Source of the DNA: Symbiodinium natans
Lineage: Eukaryota > Sar > Dinophyceae > Suessiales > Symbiodiniaceae
Length of the DNA: 55,000 nt
Assembly: GCA_905221605.1 (NCBI GenBank)
Contig: CAJNDS010000438.1
Location: 1-55,000, forward strand
Direction: 5' to 3'
The notes below the pieces were generated by a model, which worked only from the letters and a program-made list of their open reading frames with translations, was not told the origin of the DNA and did no database searches. Position 1 is the stretch's first letter, and each line of letters starts with the position of its first letter. Position numbers and translations under genes: made by a program. Below, piece by piece: positions 24,101 through 31,975 of this stretch.

Positions 24101-26112
24101 GCTGCACGGCGAAGGCTCCACTCGAACGAGCTAAGCTGAACCTCCAGTATCCCGTCCTGGCCTTCGCGTCGCCACGGTCTCGCCGAGGTGCTCCAGGTCT
24201 CCGGGAAGATGTCGAGGAAGAAGTGACCTGCCGAGAGCTGCCGAAGCGGAATTCGAGAAGCATCAAGATGATCCGCTCGCAAAGCCCTTCTAGTAAAGCT
24301 GATCACTCCTCCGATGGCCTCCAAGAAGTCCCTTCCAAGGAGGAGGCCCAAAGACTCGACCTCGACAACACTGGTCCAAACTAACACGCAGGAACTGCCA
24401 ACAACCATGGGAAGCCGATGTCGTGAGTAGCTTGCCTTCACTCCGTCATTCCCGAACTTAAAGTTCTCCCGCTCGACCTCCGTCTTCACAAGGGGCTGCA
24501 AGGCCTGCCACAAGGGAGAACTAGCAAGAGCTTGCAAGTAGCCCTCCAGCCAGCGACGGCCACACACGGTGCGATTGCACGCACTGTCAAGCGCCCCCAC
24601 AAGTCTTTTGTCCACGGCCAAAGCGCTCTGCGTCTCATGCGGCTGGCTTGCTTCAAGCGCCTCTGCAAAGGAACTCCAAGACGAAACGACAGCGGTCTCA
24701 TGGTAGACTGCGGGGTCTTCACGCTGCTCCTGCGTCGCCTCGGCCGCAAAGGACTCGACCAACTGGACCCGACGATGTGACGGGGAACTCTGCGAGGGTG
24801 TCGCCCCCGGCCTCGCCGAAGACTTGGGTCGAGCCAGGCCAGCGCCCGGCTTTGAGCAGCCTTGGTCGCCAGCCCAATGGCCTGGCTGGCCACAATCGTG
24901 GCAAACCCCACGCTTCTTGAAGCCAGGCCTCCCGGACTGCGGTGACGAGGGTGCCGAAGTAGCCTTGCCGAACCCGCGGTCCTTGCGCAGATCCTGAAGC
25001 TTGTGGCGCGCTTCGCGCATAGTCAAGAGAGCTTCGGCAGCAGACTCGACCGTTCCTTCCACTTCGTCTAGCACTTGCGGCTCCAGTCCTTCGGCCTCAG
25101 CCTGCTCCAGCTCCGTCGCCAAGGCCTCGGCCTCAGCCTCAAGCACATCGTCCAAGGAGACGCCGTTGCCCTCCTCCTCGGGAACAAGCTCTTCATCCTC
25201 AGCCTCCTCGCCCGGCTCGCCCTCAGTCTCGCCAAGCTGCTCGGCTGCAAAGGCTTGCCGCGACCGATATCCAAGAAACGGCCGCCTCGGCGCAAACGAG
25301 CCTGCCTTGCCGCCGCCTTTCAGCGCTGGCGTCACGCTGCCTGAAGAACGGCCCGGCACAGAACTTAATGCTCCAGAGCCACGGTACACGGAGAAGGTGG
25401 TCGAAGAGGACGGTGTGCCGCCAAAGCCGCCAAAGCTACGGCCGCGGCCTCTGAGGTCAGGGGCTCCCGCGCGTCTCATCAAGGGGTCTGCGGCGTGAAG
25501 GTCTTTGAAAAGCCGCAGGGCTTCAGCCTCGACATCCTCGAAGCCTTCCCGGCCCTGCAAAGCCGTCTCCAGCAACTGCTTCCTCAACGGATCCAGCCCC
25601 AACTTTTCTTTCAGAAACCAGCCCAACTCGGAACTAGGGAGGGCTATTCCTTCACTCTTCAGCTCAGCGGCCAGGAAGCGAAATCTCGACATAAAGTCAG
25701 CTGGCCTCTCGCCCGGCTTCCTGCTGAGCTCTGTGTAGAAGAGCTTTCGCAGCTCGCCCTTCTTATCCAAAGCACTCTTGCCGTTGATGCCCTCGAGCGC
25801 CTTCAGCAACTTGTTCAAGCCTGCAAGGGGGTCCTCCTTGGTCACGACAATCTCCACGCCATCGGGATCCTTTGCACGGACCTCCTTCTGATACTCAAGC
25901 TCGGCAGGGGTGAACTCTTCCCCGCGCTGTCGCACAACGCCCGATTGCCGTAACAGCCACCTCGCTGCTAAGTTGAACTTCTTCGTGCTCTCCAAGTCCA
26001 AGGAAGAAACCCACCATTGCATCTCTTTGCTGAACGCCCTCCAAGTCACAGGGCTCCCGTCCCACGTTGGCACCTTGTACCAAGCAGACGTTGTCTTATC
26101 ATCTTCGGCCAT
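18109..26112 (-). CDS. Copia-type Gag-Pol polyprotein, single frame
   Basis: The 2667-residue frame starts at the first ATG after an in-frame TAG (26152-26154). Residues 1 to about 400 are a helical, charged Gag-like region. A zinc knuckle lies at C404, C407, H412 and C419, spacing CX2CX4HX6C (longer than the usual X4). The protease active site is D509-S-A in ALDSACNRTVCG. The integrase has H1318/H1323 with C1351/C1354 and the catalytic triad D1381, D1440, E1476 (35 residues between the last two). A WHGPG...GNN C-terminal module follows near 1625. The reverse transcriptase has D2094 (TADVKSAFLKGE) and CHVDD at 2189-2193. RNase H acidic residues are D2345, E2409, D2454 and D2504. Residues ~761-1041 are Arg/Ser/Gly-rich and look out of frame. 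Residues 1041-1300 form an unnamed helical domain. The last ten codons and stop come from the 3' LTR. Confidence 0.93.
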   Translation of the reverse strand: MAEDDKTTSAWYKVPTWDGSPVTWRAFSKEMQWWVSSLDLESTKKFNLAARWLLRQSGVVRQRGEEFTPAELEYQKEVRAKDPDGVEIVVTKEDPLAGLNKLLKALEGINGKSALDKKGELRKLFYTELSRKPGERPADFMSRFRFLAAELKSEGIALPSSELGWFLKEKLGLDPLRKQLLETALQGREGFEDVEAEALRLFKDLHAADPLMRRAGAPDLRGRGRSFGGFGGTPSSSTTFSVYRGSGALSSVPGRSSGSVTPALKGGGKAGSFAPRRPFLGYRSRQAFAAEQLGETEGEPGEEAEDEELVPEEEGNGVSLDDVLEAEAEALATELEQAEAEGLEPQVLDEVEGTVESAAEALLTMREARHKLQDLRKDRGFGKATSAPSSPQSGRPGFKKRGVCHDCGQPGHWAGDQGCSKPGAGLARPKSSARPGATPSQSSPSHRRVQLVESFAAEATQEQREDPAVYHETAVVSSWSSFAEALEASQPHETQSALAVDKRLVGALDSACNRTVCGRRWLEGYLQALASSPLWQALQPLVKTEVERENFKFGNDGVKASYSRHRLPMVVGSSCVLVWTSVVEVESLGLLLGRDFLEAIGGVISFTRRALRADHLDASRIPLRQLSAGHFFLDIFPETWSTSARPWRREGQDGILEVQLSSFEWSLRRAAAVKGPPVNGREHEQLAVEQARGPHAGHSGSRVSNSMTKPVLTAPLHVAARHKQGGPCGRAVPKDVFAPPRKKRVALRWATALVAAAALASVRAPAVQQHPVPIGLEGASRSHGAEWSPATAAFSCSCPREQVRGPGVAQGRGLLEGQDGRQSGVCRRSHVGWNAGSSPHQRSSSRDPQPAGGQVESRGDREKDQSRAADRCAGLAGSQGWFAYLETGPHPSGRVAACGGERQRHRREAQNKVAPDSRRASGHSASVGSGGYILGDGGFSRTSCTTLRTRRATTADDRAPDGRTDAAADPFTRRDPPAGECNGRGPYARPRQPVRSYAAPDDAAHDDDVEQQRQPATGWGRWPVTGQRYGLPADDERKRAVIPPLRQQLKTGQRLLISQAWNKCKHDRNLLKVSPQNIYEAFAVLQDQVYDNALHEPFIDMAFVPHPHDRAPLAPDLVKLAAARGHAVGQLQADLCVKPYFLMLRATGRSPLLNYAPEQTRLAAEKKILDAEASVMHAALAHRRSGRHFLMELLRGADPHRTLEGRELMDEAGLFDFSREGRRYLTSSRVVADAFRDQRDENLVEAVLEAVQQQFDKDLGPEKVTETLAAETAVDDDDLLDGLGGTMESEDEALEPSQDPEKEVPIPASVRQAVRRLHENTGHRSPLRLARALVIAGAPPQAVIAAKQLRCSVCEERRPPKSRRPASLPGPREPGEQVALDIFDAFDAAGARYSVLHAVDGATKFQMAVLVKNKSSAEVVKFIRERWAPVFGMPRTLVCDQGREFISIELENFAHQSNIFMYHTAIQAPWQNALCERVGGLLKTLLSACAMAQSLMGPDEMALGLGEAVQAYNMDVGDSGFSPMQAAVGRQPLPPGDALAEGRLGEIEAMGQPTFARLVAIRETARMAMLRLHFSRALRKAEAARSRNPTVADAPAVGDLVYYWREQKYNRRGGQDKRKLLLRKWHGPGLLVAFEGNNCYVTSRGTLTKVALEHVRRASPMEQIATGEWEAVLKEVVEAAERDQEWELVVPQDGSAEGREPTGEQGPRLSSSASPAVSALPGSPDLDDANLLADQTAGLLEGAGLSSEPPAVSALHGDDSAPQSFRDQLQEAMRKARDQRGRDLPPVSPGELVRATASEGGAGSRRPSTLLGQVASGGSSRAPGTPLLDVIRRAGANAEEHSPSEPFAEQPENLSGTKRPAEVEAETLRSQQGDQVPFDALTLEKELVLEAAQAKQGSVHPLVQLQAQVAMDKAAGEDLEANDHGTWDGRWPLPRRSEYEAFVKAGLKWPTGREALTVQAARKEYHWRSMTKEQRDAFREAAVEAWNVWTRNDAVETLSEEETARTLATLRQRGEMHKILTPRYVFTDKNDGLRTSSNPLPIKASARLVVPGYKDVTAFDLRKDAPTASRTSQHLLFSLGSSNFKKGWRTGTADVKSAFLKGERYVDGVRELYLQNMESRDGSPTLPVGSRLSRIVKGVFGLSDAPREWYLRLKKSVKQEKWTQSTMDAATFFLWSEGPNPELLGMMCCHVDDLLITGSAEAWASIGRLGEELGFGSVEKDSFVYCGKKVAQDLNTGVISVSMEAYVDNLSPIRVAASRRRDMDAALTPGEAKQLRALVGSLQWLVAQVRADMGFHLSVLQAETPSVGVMIKANALVKEFKATRDFMLKFRPMNLEGAGIVVVSDASLGNVTRGGAVGDKPLERVYSQSCYCVLLAERDLLQGSSGRFTLLDYRSHRLQRVCRSTFAAELLGVEEGFDIGQYCRGHWAEALGYDLAHKGVDCILDTIGLVVVTDAKDTFDKGNSDTPSYGSQKSLAFSIAWLRGMLAKPNVSLRWTETSNMFVDAGTKDMCGAHMRDTLMAGEWSYRYNAKYVKQTIKTKPKVRPGPEVVSGEEVSPTDPVMGFLQGFATKRGWHRKDGLAIQVAHGARSYRRPEPRFEADMYPLRTSYALFHDQQGRGSWRILERDVRYGRILRSLDKEAAVLITVFKTPKEKKINVKPQACAGGS
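18148..18160 (-). promoter_or_regulatory. Polypurine tract (plus-strand primer site)
   Basis: On the element strand this is AAAAGAAAAGAAG, followed by ATCAA and then the 3' LTR. Such a tract normally primes second-strand DNA synthesis. It lies inside the coding frame, where it encodes the lysine-rich KEKK near the C terminus. Confidence 0.8.
20849..20972 (-). repeat. 105-bp spaced internal duplication in the linker
   Basis: AGAGCTGAAACTGCCGGCG occurs at 20849-20867 and again at 20954-20972, with similar flanks (CTGAAGAGAGTC / CTGAAGAAGAGAGTC). The offset of 105 bp is 35 codons, so both copies encode PAVSAL in frame within the acidic linker between integrase and reverse transcriptase. Confidence 0.75.
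22989..23963 (-). CDS. Overlapping +1 frame encoding the credible Gag-Pol segment
   Basis: This 324-codon frame lies wholly inside the polyprotein region, in the +1 frame relative to it. From about 23,840 down to its TAA at 22989-22991 it reads like a normal soluble protein. Landmarks are SNIRSPSAWKEQAEAMVRSG, then NKFEDLGLLKDAGYLRDRM, a SAP/HeH-like helical stretch (KQDLIRLAALLHVEVNDND), a Met/Gln-rich helix, and a C-terminal FQQMTNENEL. The polyprotein frame over the same bases is low-quality Arg/Ser/Gly sequence. It may be the ancestral polyprotein frame displaced by two compensating indels, a product of ribosomal frameshifting, or a true nested gene. The first ~40 codons (hydrophobic/Arg-rich) may not belong. 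Confidence 0.6.
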   Translation of the reverse strand: MLRLDTSRAGRVAGRFRRMCLRLLERNVWHFAGLLLWLLQRPLLRYVPLPYSNIRSPSAWKEQAEAMVRSGALPRRHFRAAALENKFEDLGLLKDAGYLRDRMGVNLAFVEDPMLDGMLAARHTKGVRAAIHSQLVDKLKAEAIAKKTKAEQLTAARALLGPKGGLPTLKQDLIRLAALLHVEVNDNDTVEKLKTKLRPTLDALRGIPLPSAQVATSSATAASAELPVPRCEPEGQLQPTIEHRTAGPMQPPTPSQDEILQQVSAMVEARMQDRDSRFEAMLHQTMQHMMMMSSSSGSRPLDGEGGLSPDSDMGFQQMTNENEL

Positions 26113-26640
26113 CTCTGCAAAGACGGAGCCGGACTCGTAGCGCCAGGCAGCCTAGCTGCTGCCAAAAGGAAAAACTCAAAGTCAAAGTTCACAGCGGGGT
26201 GGCTAGCTCCACCCAAAAGAGGCCTCGAAGAAGCCCAAGCCAAAGAAGCTGGACCAATCCAGGCAGCCAGGTCCTCAAGGCGCAAAGGTTTTCGAAGAAG
26301 GGCTCAAGAAGCCGGAGCAGTCCGGACAGCCACGGAAAACCAAGAAGAGGTAGTAGGCACTGAGGCGAAAAGGCAAGAGGGCCACAGCCTCCTGTTTCAG
26401 GCGTCCACCTGCCAAGGTCCAAGGGCCTGCCAAAAGGGTGCAGCAGCACACAGCAAAGGCCCGGCACCGATGGTCTGCGGGAGCTTCGCCGCAGGCCGTG
26501 CCAGAAGGAACTCGCGGAGGAGGTGGACACCGTCCGGGGACACACTGCTGTAGCACTGGCCGCAAAGTGATAGAAGAAAGCGAAGTCGGCAGGTAGCGCA
26601 GCAAGGGTCCAAGGAAAGATTGCTCAGGCTCCGGTGCCAC
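26113..26640 (-). other. Retrotransposon 5' leader
   Basis: 528 bases between the 5' LTR and the Gag start codon. The leader begins with the primer-binding site and ends with a stop 14 codons ahead of the ATG. Small frames starting in the LTR or leader (for example 26046-26285 minus) overlap the Gag start but have no recognisable content. A packaging signal is expected here but none can be identified by eye. Confidence 0.7.
26627..26639 (-). promoter_or_regulatory. Primer-binding site
   Basis: On the element strand TGGCACCGGAGCC begins one base after the end of the 5' LTR. The TGG start pairs with the CCA tail of a tRNA. The pattern resembles the initiator-Met-tRNA site of plant copia elements (TGGTATCAGAGC) at 9 of 12 positions. 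The matching tRNA was not sought and is not in this window. Confidence 0.7.
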
Positions 26641-26789
26641 TAAGCAACCCTGATGCTCTGGGCTGCTACAGGCTCTCACCTTTTGCCTGCCAGTAGCTAT
26701 ATCTGGATCAAGGCCTAAAAAGCCGCGGATAGGATGCGAACAGCTCTGCACACGGTCAAGACCCACCGGCACAAGCCTGTGGTTTCACA
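26641..26789 (-). repeat. 5' LTR (149 bp)
   Basis: Identical in all positions to 17994-18142. It is very short for an 8.8-kb element (copia LTRs are usually some hundreds of bases). It should contain the promoter and the R region. Small frames crossing into flanking DNA at 26756-26965 use its coding-compatible end but are not genes. Confidence 0.95.
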
Positions 26790-26794
26790 AGATT
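26790..26794. repeat. Right target-site duplication AGATT
   Basis: Exact copy of 17989-17993. Removing the element and one copy restores GAACCTGAAAAGATT joined to AGACAGGG. Confidence 0.85.
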
Positions 26795-29751
26795 AGACAG
26801 GGAATACAGGGAAGCGAAGCCAGAGCTTAACAGGAACTTGGAACAACGAGATCGTTTTTGGAATGTGACTTGATAGCAGGCAGAAACGAAAGCTCCGTAA
26901 GCTCCGTGATGCCCTCTTTTTCCTTCCCCGGGCTGGCGTTCGTGGGGGCCGTGCACGACCAGCATACCTGGGCCTAGGAGACGCGTTCAGAACAAGCAGA
27001 ACAAGCAGATGTAGGCTTTAGGCGACCCGCGGTGGTGCCGCCAACGGCGAGCATCAGCAGCATCAAGACCACGCCGAGGACCCGAAAAATGCTCCAAAAA
27101 ACCGTTTTGGGCAACCGCCCTGGGGCCGAAATTGGGTGGGGGACGCCGAGCCGGAGCCGCGATATTTTCACCAACCCCCCCCCCCCCCCCACACGCCCCC
27201 ATGGCTCCGCCCCAGCCCTGACGGGGTATTGAACGACAGCTCTCCACGCCCAACAGCTTCCACCGATAACTCAGGACGGGCTTGATTCGGAGAGTGGAGG
27301 CCCAGTGAAAGAAGGTATGGCGTGTGACGACAAAACGGCGAGATCGATTTGCAAGACGTGGTGAACTGCCCTAAACCCAAACCCGAACGACTCGAAGTGT
27401 TGCGCACCCCCAACGGTCCCCTGGAGGTACTCCACGTAGCGTTGCCTCTTCTTTCGCTTTGGTGCCTCTGACCGCTCCTCCAGTGCCTTGCCGGGAGGCG
27501 GAAGCTTTCAGCTTGTTGACGTGGATATCGGCGGATGTGTAATAGTGTGCTTGCAACCATTCCATGCATGTCGTTCGCTATTGTGGTCATTGCAAGAAGC
27601 TTCACAAGTAACTGAAGCGGCAAATTGCTTCCTGATGGGCACTGCTTGTGCTGATGAGTGGCAGTACCTTCTAGCGAAAAGTGTGGCACAGTGTGGCCTT
27701 GCCATATCTTGACACAGGCCTCAGAAGAGTGCTAGGGCGGAGAGCAGGCTGGGGAAAGTCCACGACACAGACAGTGGGACTGCGAAAACCACACGCAAGT
27801 TAAAACCAACATCAGTGGGGGGAGGGAGGGGGCAAAGGCGGGCCGGCAGCCGTCAAGGCCGTCGAGGCCCCAGCTCCCCATACGAGGCCCTGAACTCACA
27901 AGAAGCTCATGTAAAACGGTATGTGAGGCTGACGAGCCTCTTCTGCAGGTGGAGACGGCCTGAGGCAGTTAGAAACTACGCAAGGTAAGCAGTACATTTC
28001 ATACAATCGATATGCAGAAGGCTTACATGACACTCCACATCCACACTCCACATCCAGCATAGAGCATCTGAGAACCAGGCTCTGGCGCTGGTGACTCCTC
28101 CAATGGCGCTTTTTTCGTCTGTATACTGTATTCAGATGCAAACACAGATGCAAACACAAAGGTCAGGTCCCGGATGAGACGTGACAACCTGTACCCAACG
28201 CAGCCTTTAAGACCTGAAGCCTTCCCATCGCCTCGCCTCGGGCCGCCTTCGTCGGGACTTTGGTGCCGCCTGGCTTTTGGGTTTCAGAATTTGCCGGTGC
28301 CAAGATGCCACCCTTGCAAAAGATCGGGGCGAGGAGATGGGCACATTTGGGCTGTCGAAGTCTGTCGGGCATGCCGCGAAGTGCATGAAGCTGATCTTCA
28401 AAGCCCTCTACACCTCCCAACGCGGATTGAGCGGGCCTTCGGGGCCGTCGCAATGGGACGGGGAGTAGGGCTCCTCACTGGCGCAGCGTTGAAAGCTGGC
28501 AGCACAGCTGCACACTTGCCGGCTTCGGACTGTGATATCTTGACAGGCTTGCTTGGCTAGATGGTCAGCTTTGACAAGTGTAGATTTGTGTAGGCTTCTG
28601 CAGGCTTTCCGCACATCGCCTTGACCGCAAGAAGCGACGGCAAAGTAGCTCCCAGTGACGCTTTAGGCTAGGCTGGGCTTCTAGGAGTTTGAAGTTGCCG
28701 CGAGTTATATGGACATATCATAATTGCAGCTATCCAATTGTAACTTGTTGTCAAGTACAGCTTAACTTAACACTTGCCTGTGCACGGTACATAAGACTTG
28801 GGGGTGCAGGACGGTGGACGGTGCAGCACCCCACATGGACAACATAAAGCACCATTTTGTAGTTTCGGGTTGAGGGGTCAAAGCATCACCGTAAAAACGC
28901 TTTCGGGCACCTATTGGACTTTGTTCGTGAAGCCTGTGTTGTGCAGTACTTGCCAGGATGTACCAGGGGGTGTTGCCTCCTTCAGCCTTCCACTGTCTCA
29001 CGATGTGCAGTTGACCAGCCTGACCCTCACTAACACAAACACAGTACATAATTCTTGTGGTACTGACTGAACTTAAACTGCTGTGGTGCTGCTGTACTGA
29101 ACACGTTCTGGTGGGTCACCTGCCGCAGCATGGAATTCCGAGTAACACCCCGCGCAGTGATATCCTGGGATGCACCGCATCGGGTGAGCGGCTGCAGCGT
29201 TTCCTTGCCAGGGCAGACGCACTTGGAAGCCATGTTACTTGCTTTCTTGATGGAAGTAGTACCAGCCGCAGTCATGCTAGGACTTCATGAGCTTTGAGGA
29301 GCTTCTCGTTTACATGTGCCTTTGGGAAGCATTCCTTAGCAGCTGCTCTGCAAAACACTGCTTGCTTGCTTTCATACATCCGTTCTGGAAACGAAGACAA
29401 ATAAATCGGTTTCCGGACCCTGCTTCCTCTCATTAGGGAGCCTCGTGCAGTTTGCTGCAAGGTTTAGTCATCCATTCACGATGGTACCTCAGACAAACAC
29501 ATTGGAGTGTGTTTGATGCCATTCCTAAAGCAGCAACTCGAATGCCATCAACCGAACCCGTGGTGGGGCTGCTTTCCGGGTCTTGGATGCGACAGCTAAG
29601 GAAACCTGATGTTGTGGATGACGAACCTCCGTCGCTCTGGTGATGACCGTGGGCTGCCCTGCAGAACAGCATACTTTTGGAGGAGGCGACTCAGCGGACA
29701 CCGTGCCTGGACTTCTCTCATGCCCAACTTTCCTGCAATTTCCTGCACTTT
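26795..29751. other. Unassigned DNA with unknown ORFs
   Basis: No recognised gene. A C homopolymer lies at 27177-27190. At 28163-28560 both strands are open for about 100 codons (minus 28163-28453, plus 28174-28560), and neither has a recognisable domain. A short motif similar to a conserved region of RNase P RNA lies at 27735-27761 and is discussed as a finding only. Confidence 0.4.
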
Positions 29752-30087
29752 CTAGCAAGCTAGAGGCCTAGCTAGCGGCTGGCATTCCCTGGAAGTGTCG
29801 TAGGTGAGAGGCATGGAGTCTGCCACCAGATCCAACTTGCACCAACGCCAGACCATGAAGTTATAGGCAAATTCTAGTAGCGTTGGATCGCCTACTGGCT
29901 TTGAGTGTTTTTCCTCAGCCGTTTCCCTGCACAGAAATTTTGAGGGCTCTCGCTGGACGGCCTTCCTCGCAGCACGGTCGGCACCTGAAGCACCTGAAGC
30001 ACCTGAAGCTTGTCTGGAGGTTTGAGCTTCGGACCGTGCGCGGCGCCACAGCACAGGCTTGAAGGGTTCTTCGCATTGGGGTTCCAC
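29752..30087 (-). CDS. Hypothetical 111-residue ORF
   Basis: Not recognised. It starts MEPQCEEPFKPVLWRRAR, has a short ASGASGASGAD repeat (the CACCTGAAG nonamer three times near 29982-30010) and a C-terminal half (DPTLLEFAYNFMVWRWCKL) that looks protein-like. There is no splice or expression evidence. It may be an exon or an open frame by chance. Confidence 0.2.
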   Translation of the reverse strand: MEPQCEEPFKPVLWRRARSEAQTSRQASGASGASGADRAARKAVQREPSKFLCRETAEEKHSKPVGDPTLLEFAYNFMVWRWCKLDLVADSMPLTYDTSRECQPLARPLAC

Positions 30088-31738
30088 GTGAAGTTCTCAG
30101 CTGTTCTGCGAAGAGGCCATCTCACAACTGCGACAACCTTTCTGCAACATTCGGCGTGTCAAGTACAACAATTGAAACTTGGCGGACATGATGAGATGCA
30201 TTCTGATGTGGCTTGACCGCCTGGGGTTTCACAATAGTTTGAGATCCCTGTGGAGCGACTCGCACGATCAGAATGCCAAGCAATTTCCACTCTCTGGCGT
30301 GCGGACCGTCACGAAGGCGCTTGCCATTCTGGCAGATCGGGCTTTAGGAACTTCAGGCCACCTACAGTGTGGTTGCCAGCTTTACAACTGCAGAGTTCAG
30401 CTGAGTGCTTGTCATATTTGTTGCTTATCAAAGTACTTCCTATACGTTGGACGCGCTTTCAGACCCTACTTTCATCAGTACGATCACCCACAACACGCGA
30501 ATCGCAGTATCTTGAAGCCTCCAGCCTAGTTCCGATAGTCATTTTTTGATCAGACATGATCAGACCGCAAACTTCCAAACTGTCCAAATTATGTAATTAG
30601 TTGACAGTCCGGGAGATTTGTCGGCCGCACTTTGTTTGGAGGATGCTTGTAGGGGTTGCTCGCGACACGTCTGCCGATCCTCCGGAGCTTCGTGCGCCAA
30701 CGCTGCAACAATGCTGGTCATCATGCAATGTGTTAGCAACGGGCCGTGAGAAGCTGAATTTGACTAGGCAGGATTGTTCTCAGCTGCCACATATCAGGAC
30801 GCTGCCCCATCCCAGCGTGATGACATGATGAGCCACTAGCAGCGCGCAATGAACATGGAAGGACAATCTGAGTGCCTGTTAGCACTTAAGACATCGTTCA
30901 CACGGCACATGCATACACGGGAAAACGTTCAACCCGAAACTCCGACACATAAATCGGTAAACATCTGAACGTGAAGCCACGTGACATCATACAAACCCTG
31001 CATCAGTTTGAAGATCTCGCAGGCCTCTGCCGGCGGCGAGGCACTGGCCTTCTGAACGGGTGAGCTGCCTGCCGGCTGCGGCTGTCAGCCGAATTTTGGA
31101 CACTTGCTAACACGCCTGCTACGCATCTTAGATCCACACGTGATGCGGCAGCATGTCAACAACTACTTCCCGGAGCAGTGCCAAGCCCAAAAGAAACAAT
31201 GATGTCTGAGCATCTCTCGCTCCTGCTCAATCAAACTTTGGTTCTGACAGAACCTCTCAAGCCTGTAATTATAACCCTCAAGCCCAAACCCCGCCACATC
31301 TGAACATCCTTTCGTCTGGCGTTAGGTCAAAGCCACTTTGACGTCACTTGACATGCTCTCCCGCAGTTTCTCCTCGGCGAGGGGAACGCCGTTCTCGTGA
31401 CCTGGGGTGGAACATGCTGGAAGTTCGGAATTGACTGCAGCTACAAAGTGTGGAGATGTCGAGCCTCGTTGGCTCGTTGGGCCTTCAAGGAACTGGGTAT
31501 CTCTGTCGAGAGTTTCAATGCTGGTGAGAAGGTCAATTGCAGCCTGGAACATGAGGACGAGTGATGAAAGCAAGATGCCGGCACATCGAACCTACCAAGG
31601 AGGCCACATACATGATCCCGGCCCCCCCAGCCCCCCAAACCCAAAATAACCCTGAACGCTAAGCCCGAAAGTCTAAACCCTAAACCCTAAAACCAACCCA
31701 CAACCACCATCGGAGAGGGGGGAGTTCCCACCGGGGGG
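30088..31738. other. Unassigned DNA ending in degenerate telomere-like words
   Basis: No gene supported. From about 31254 onward the sequence is rich in AACCCTCAAGCCCAAACC-like words and ends in TAAACCCTAAACCCTAAAAC at about 31676-31694. That is two to three telomere-type units on the C strand. Confidence 0.45.
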
Positions 31739-31975
31739 GAACCGGGGCGGGAAATGGGGGGGGGGAACCGGGCAAAAACGGGGGGGGGAATTGGGGGGGG
31801 GAACGGGGGGGAATGGAGGGGGGAACCGAAAGGGGGTGGAGGGGGTGGAGGGTGGGGGGGTGGAGGGGGGTGGAGGGGGGTGGAGGGGGTGGAGGGGGTG
31901 GAGGGGTGGAGGGGGTGGAGGGGGTGGAGGGGGTGGAGGGGGTGGAGGGGGGTGGAGGGGGGTGGAGGGGGTCGC
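31739..31975. repeat. G-rich minisatellite (GGGGGTGGA)n
   Basis: Runs of five to nine G are separated by AA/CC in the first part. Then about 15 units of GGAGGGGGTGG lie between about 31834 and 31970. The plus strand has dense G-quadruplex potential. Gly/Trp/Val frames on the plus strand and Pro/His/Ser frames on the minus strand are repeat translations. Confidence 0.9.

Larger units (their letters stand above)
17994..26789 (-). mobile_element. Complete Ty1/copia-type LTR retrotransposon (8,796 bp)
   Basis: Two 149-bp direct repeats with no differences bracket a single long minus-strand frame with protease, integrase, reverse transcriptase and RNase H in copia order (integrase before RT). A 5-bp target duplication, a primer-binding site next to the 5' LTR and a polypurine tract next to the 3' LTR are all present. 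Identical LTRs imply recent insertion, although 149 bp gives little resolution. The polyprotein of 2667 codons is much longer than the 1300-1500 residues usual for copia elements. The extra length lies between protease and integrase, and between integrase and RT. Autonomy is likely but uncertain because one internal segment is apparently out of frame. Confidence 0.93.

Noticed and set aside
26756-26965. 69-codon minus-strand ORF ending in the 5' LTR with the same C terminus as the polyprotein
   Set aside because: It only shares the LTR-encoded tail; the rest is flanking DNA read by chance.
27648-27690. Hammerhead-ribozyme-like core CTGATGAG...CGAAA
   Set aside because: The bases between the two core motifs do not form a stem II (G-C then U-G, then mismatches), and no stem I/III partners with a cleavage triplet were found.
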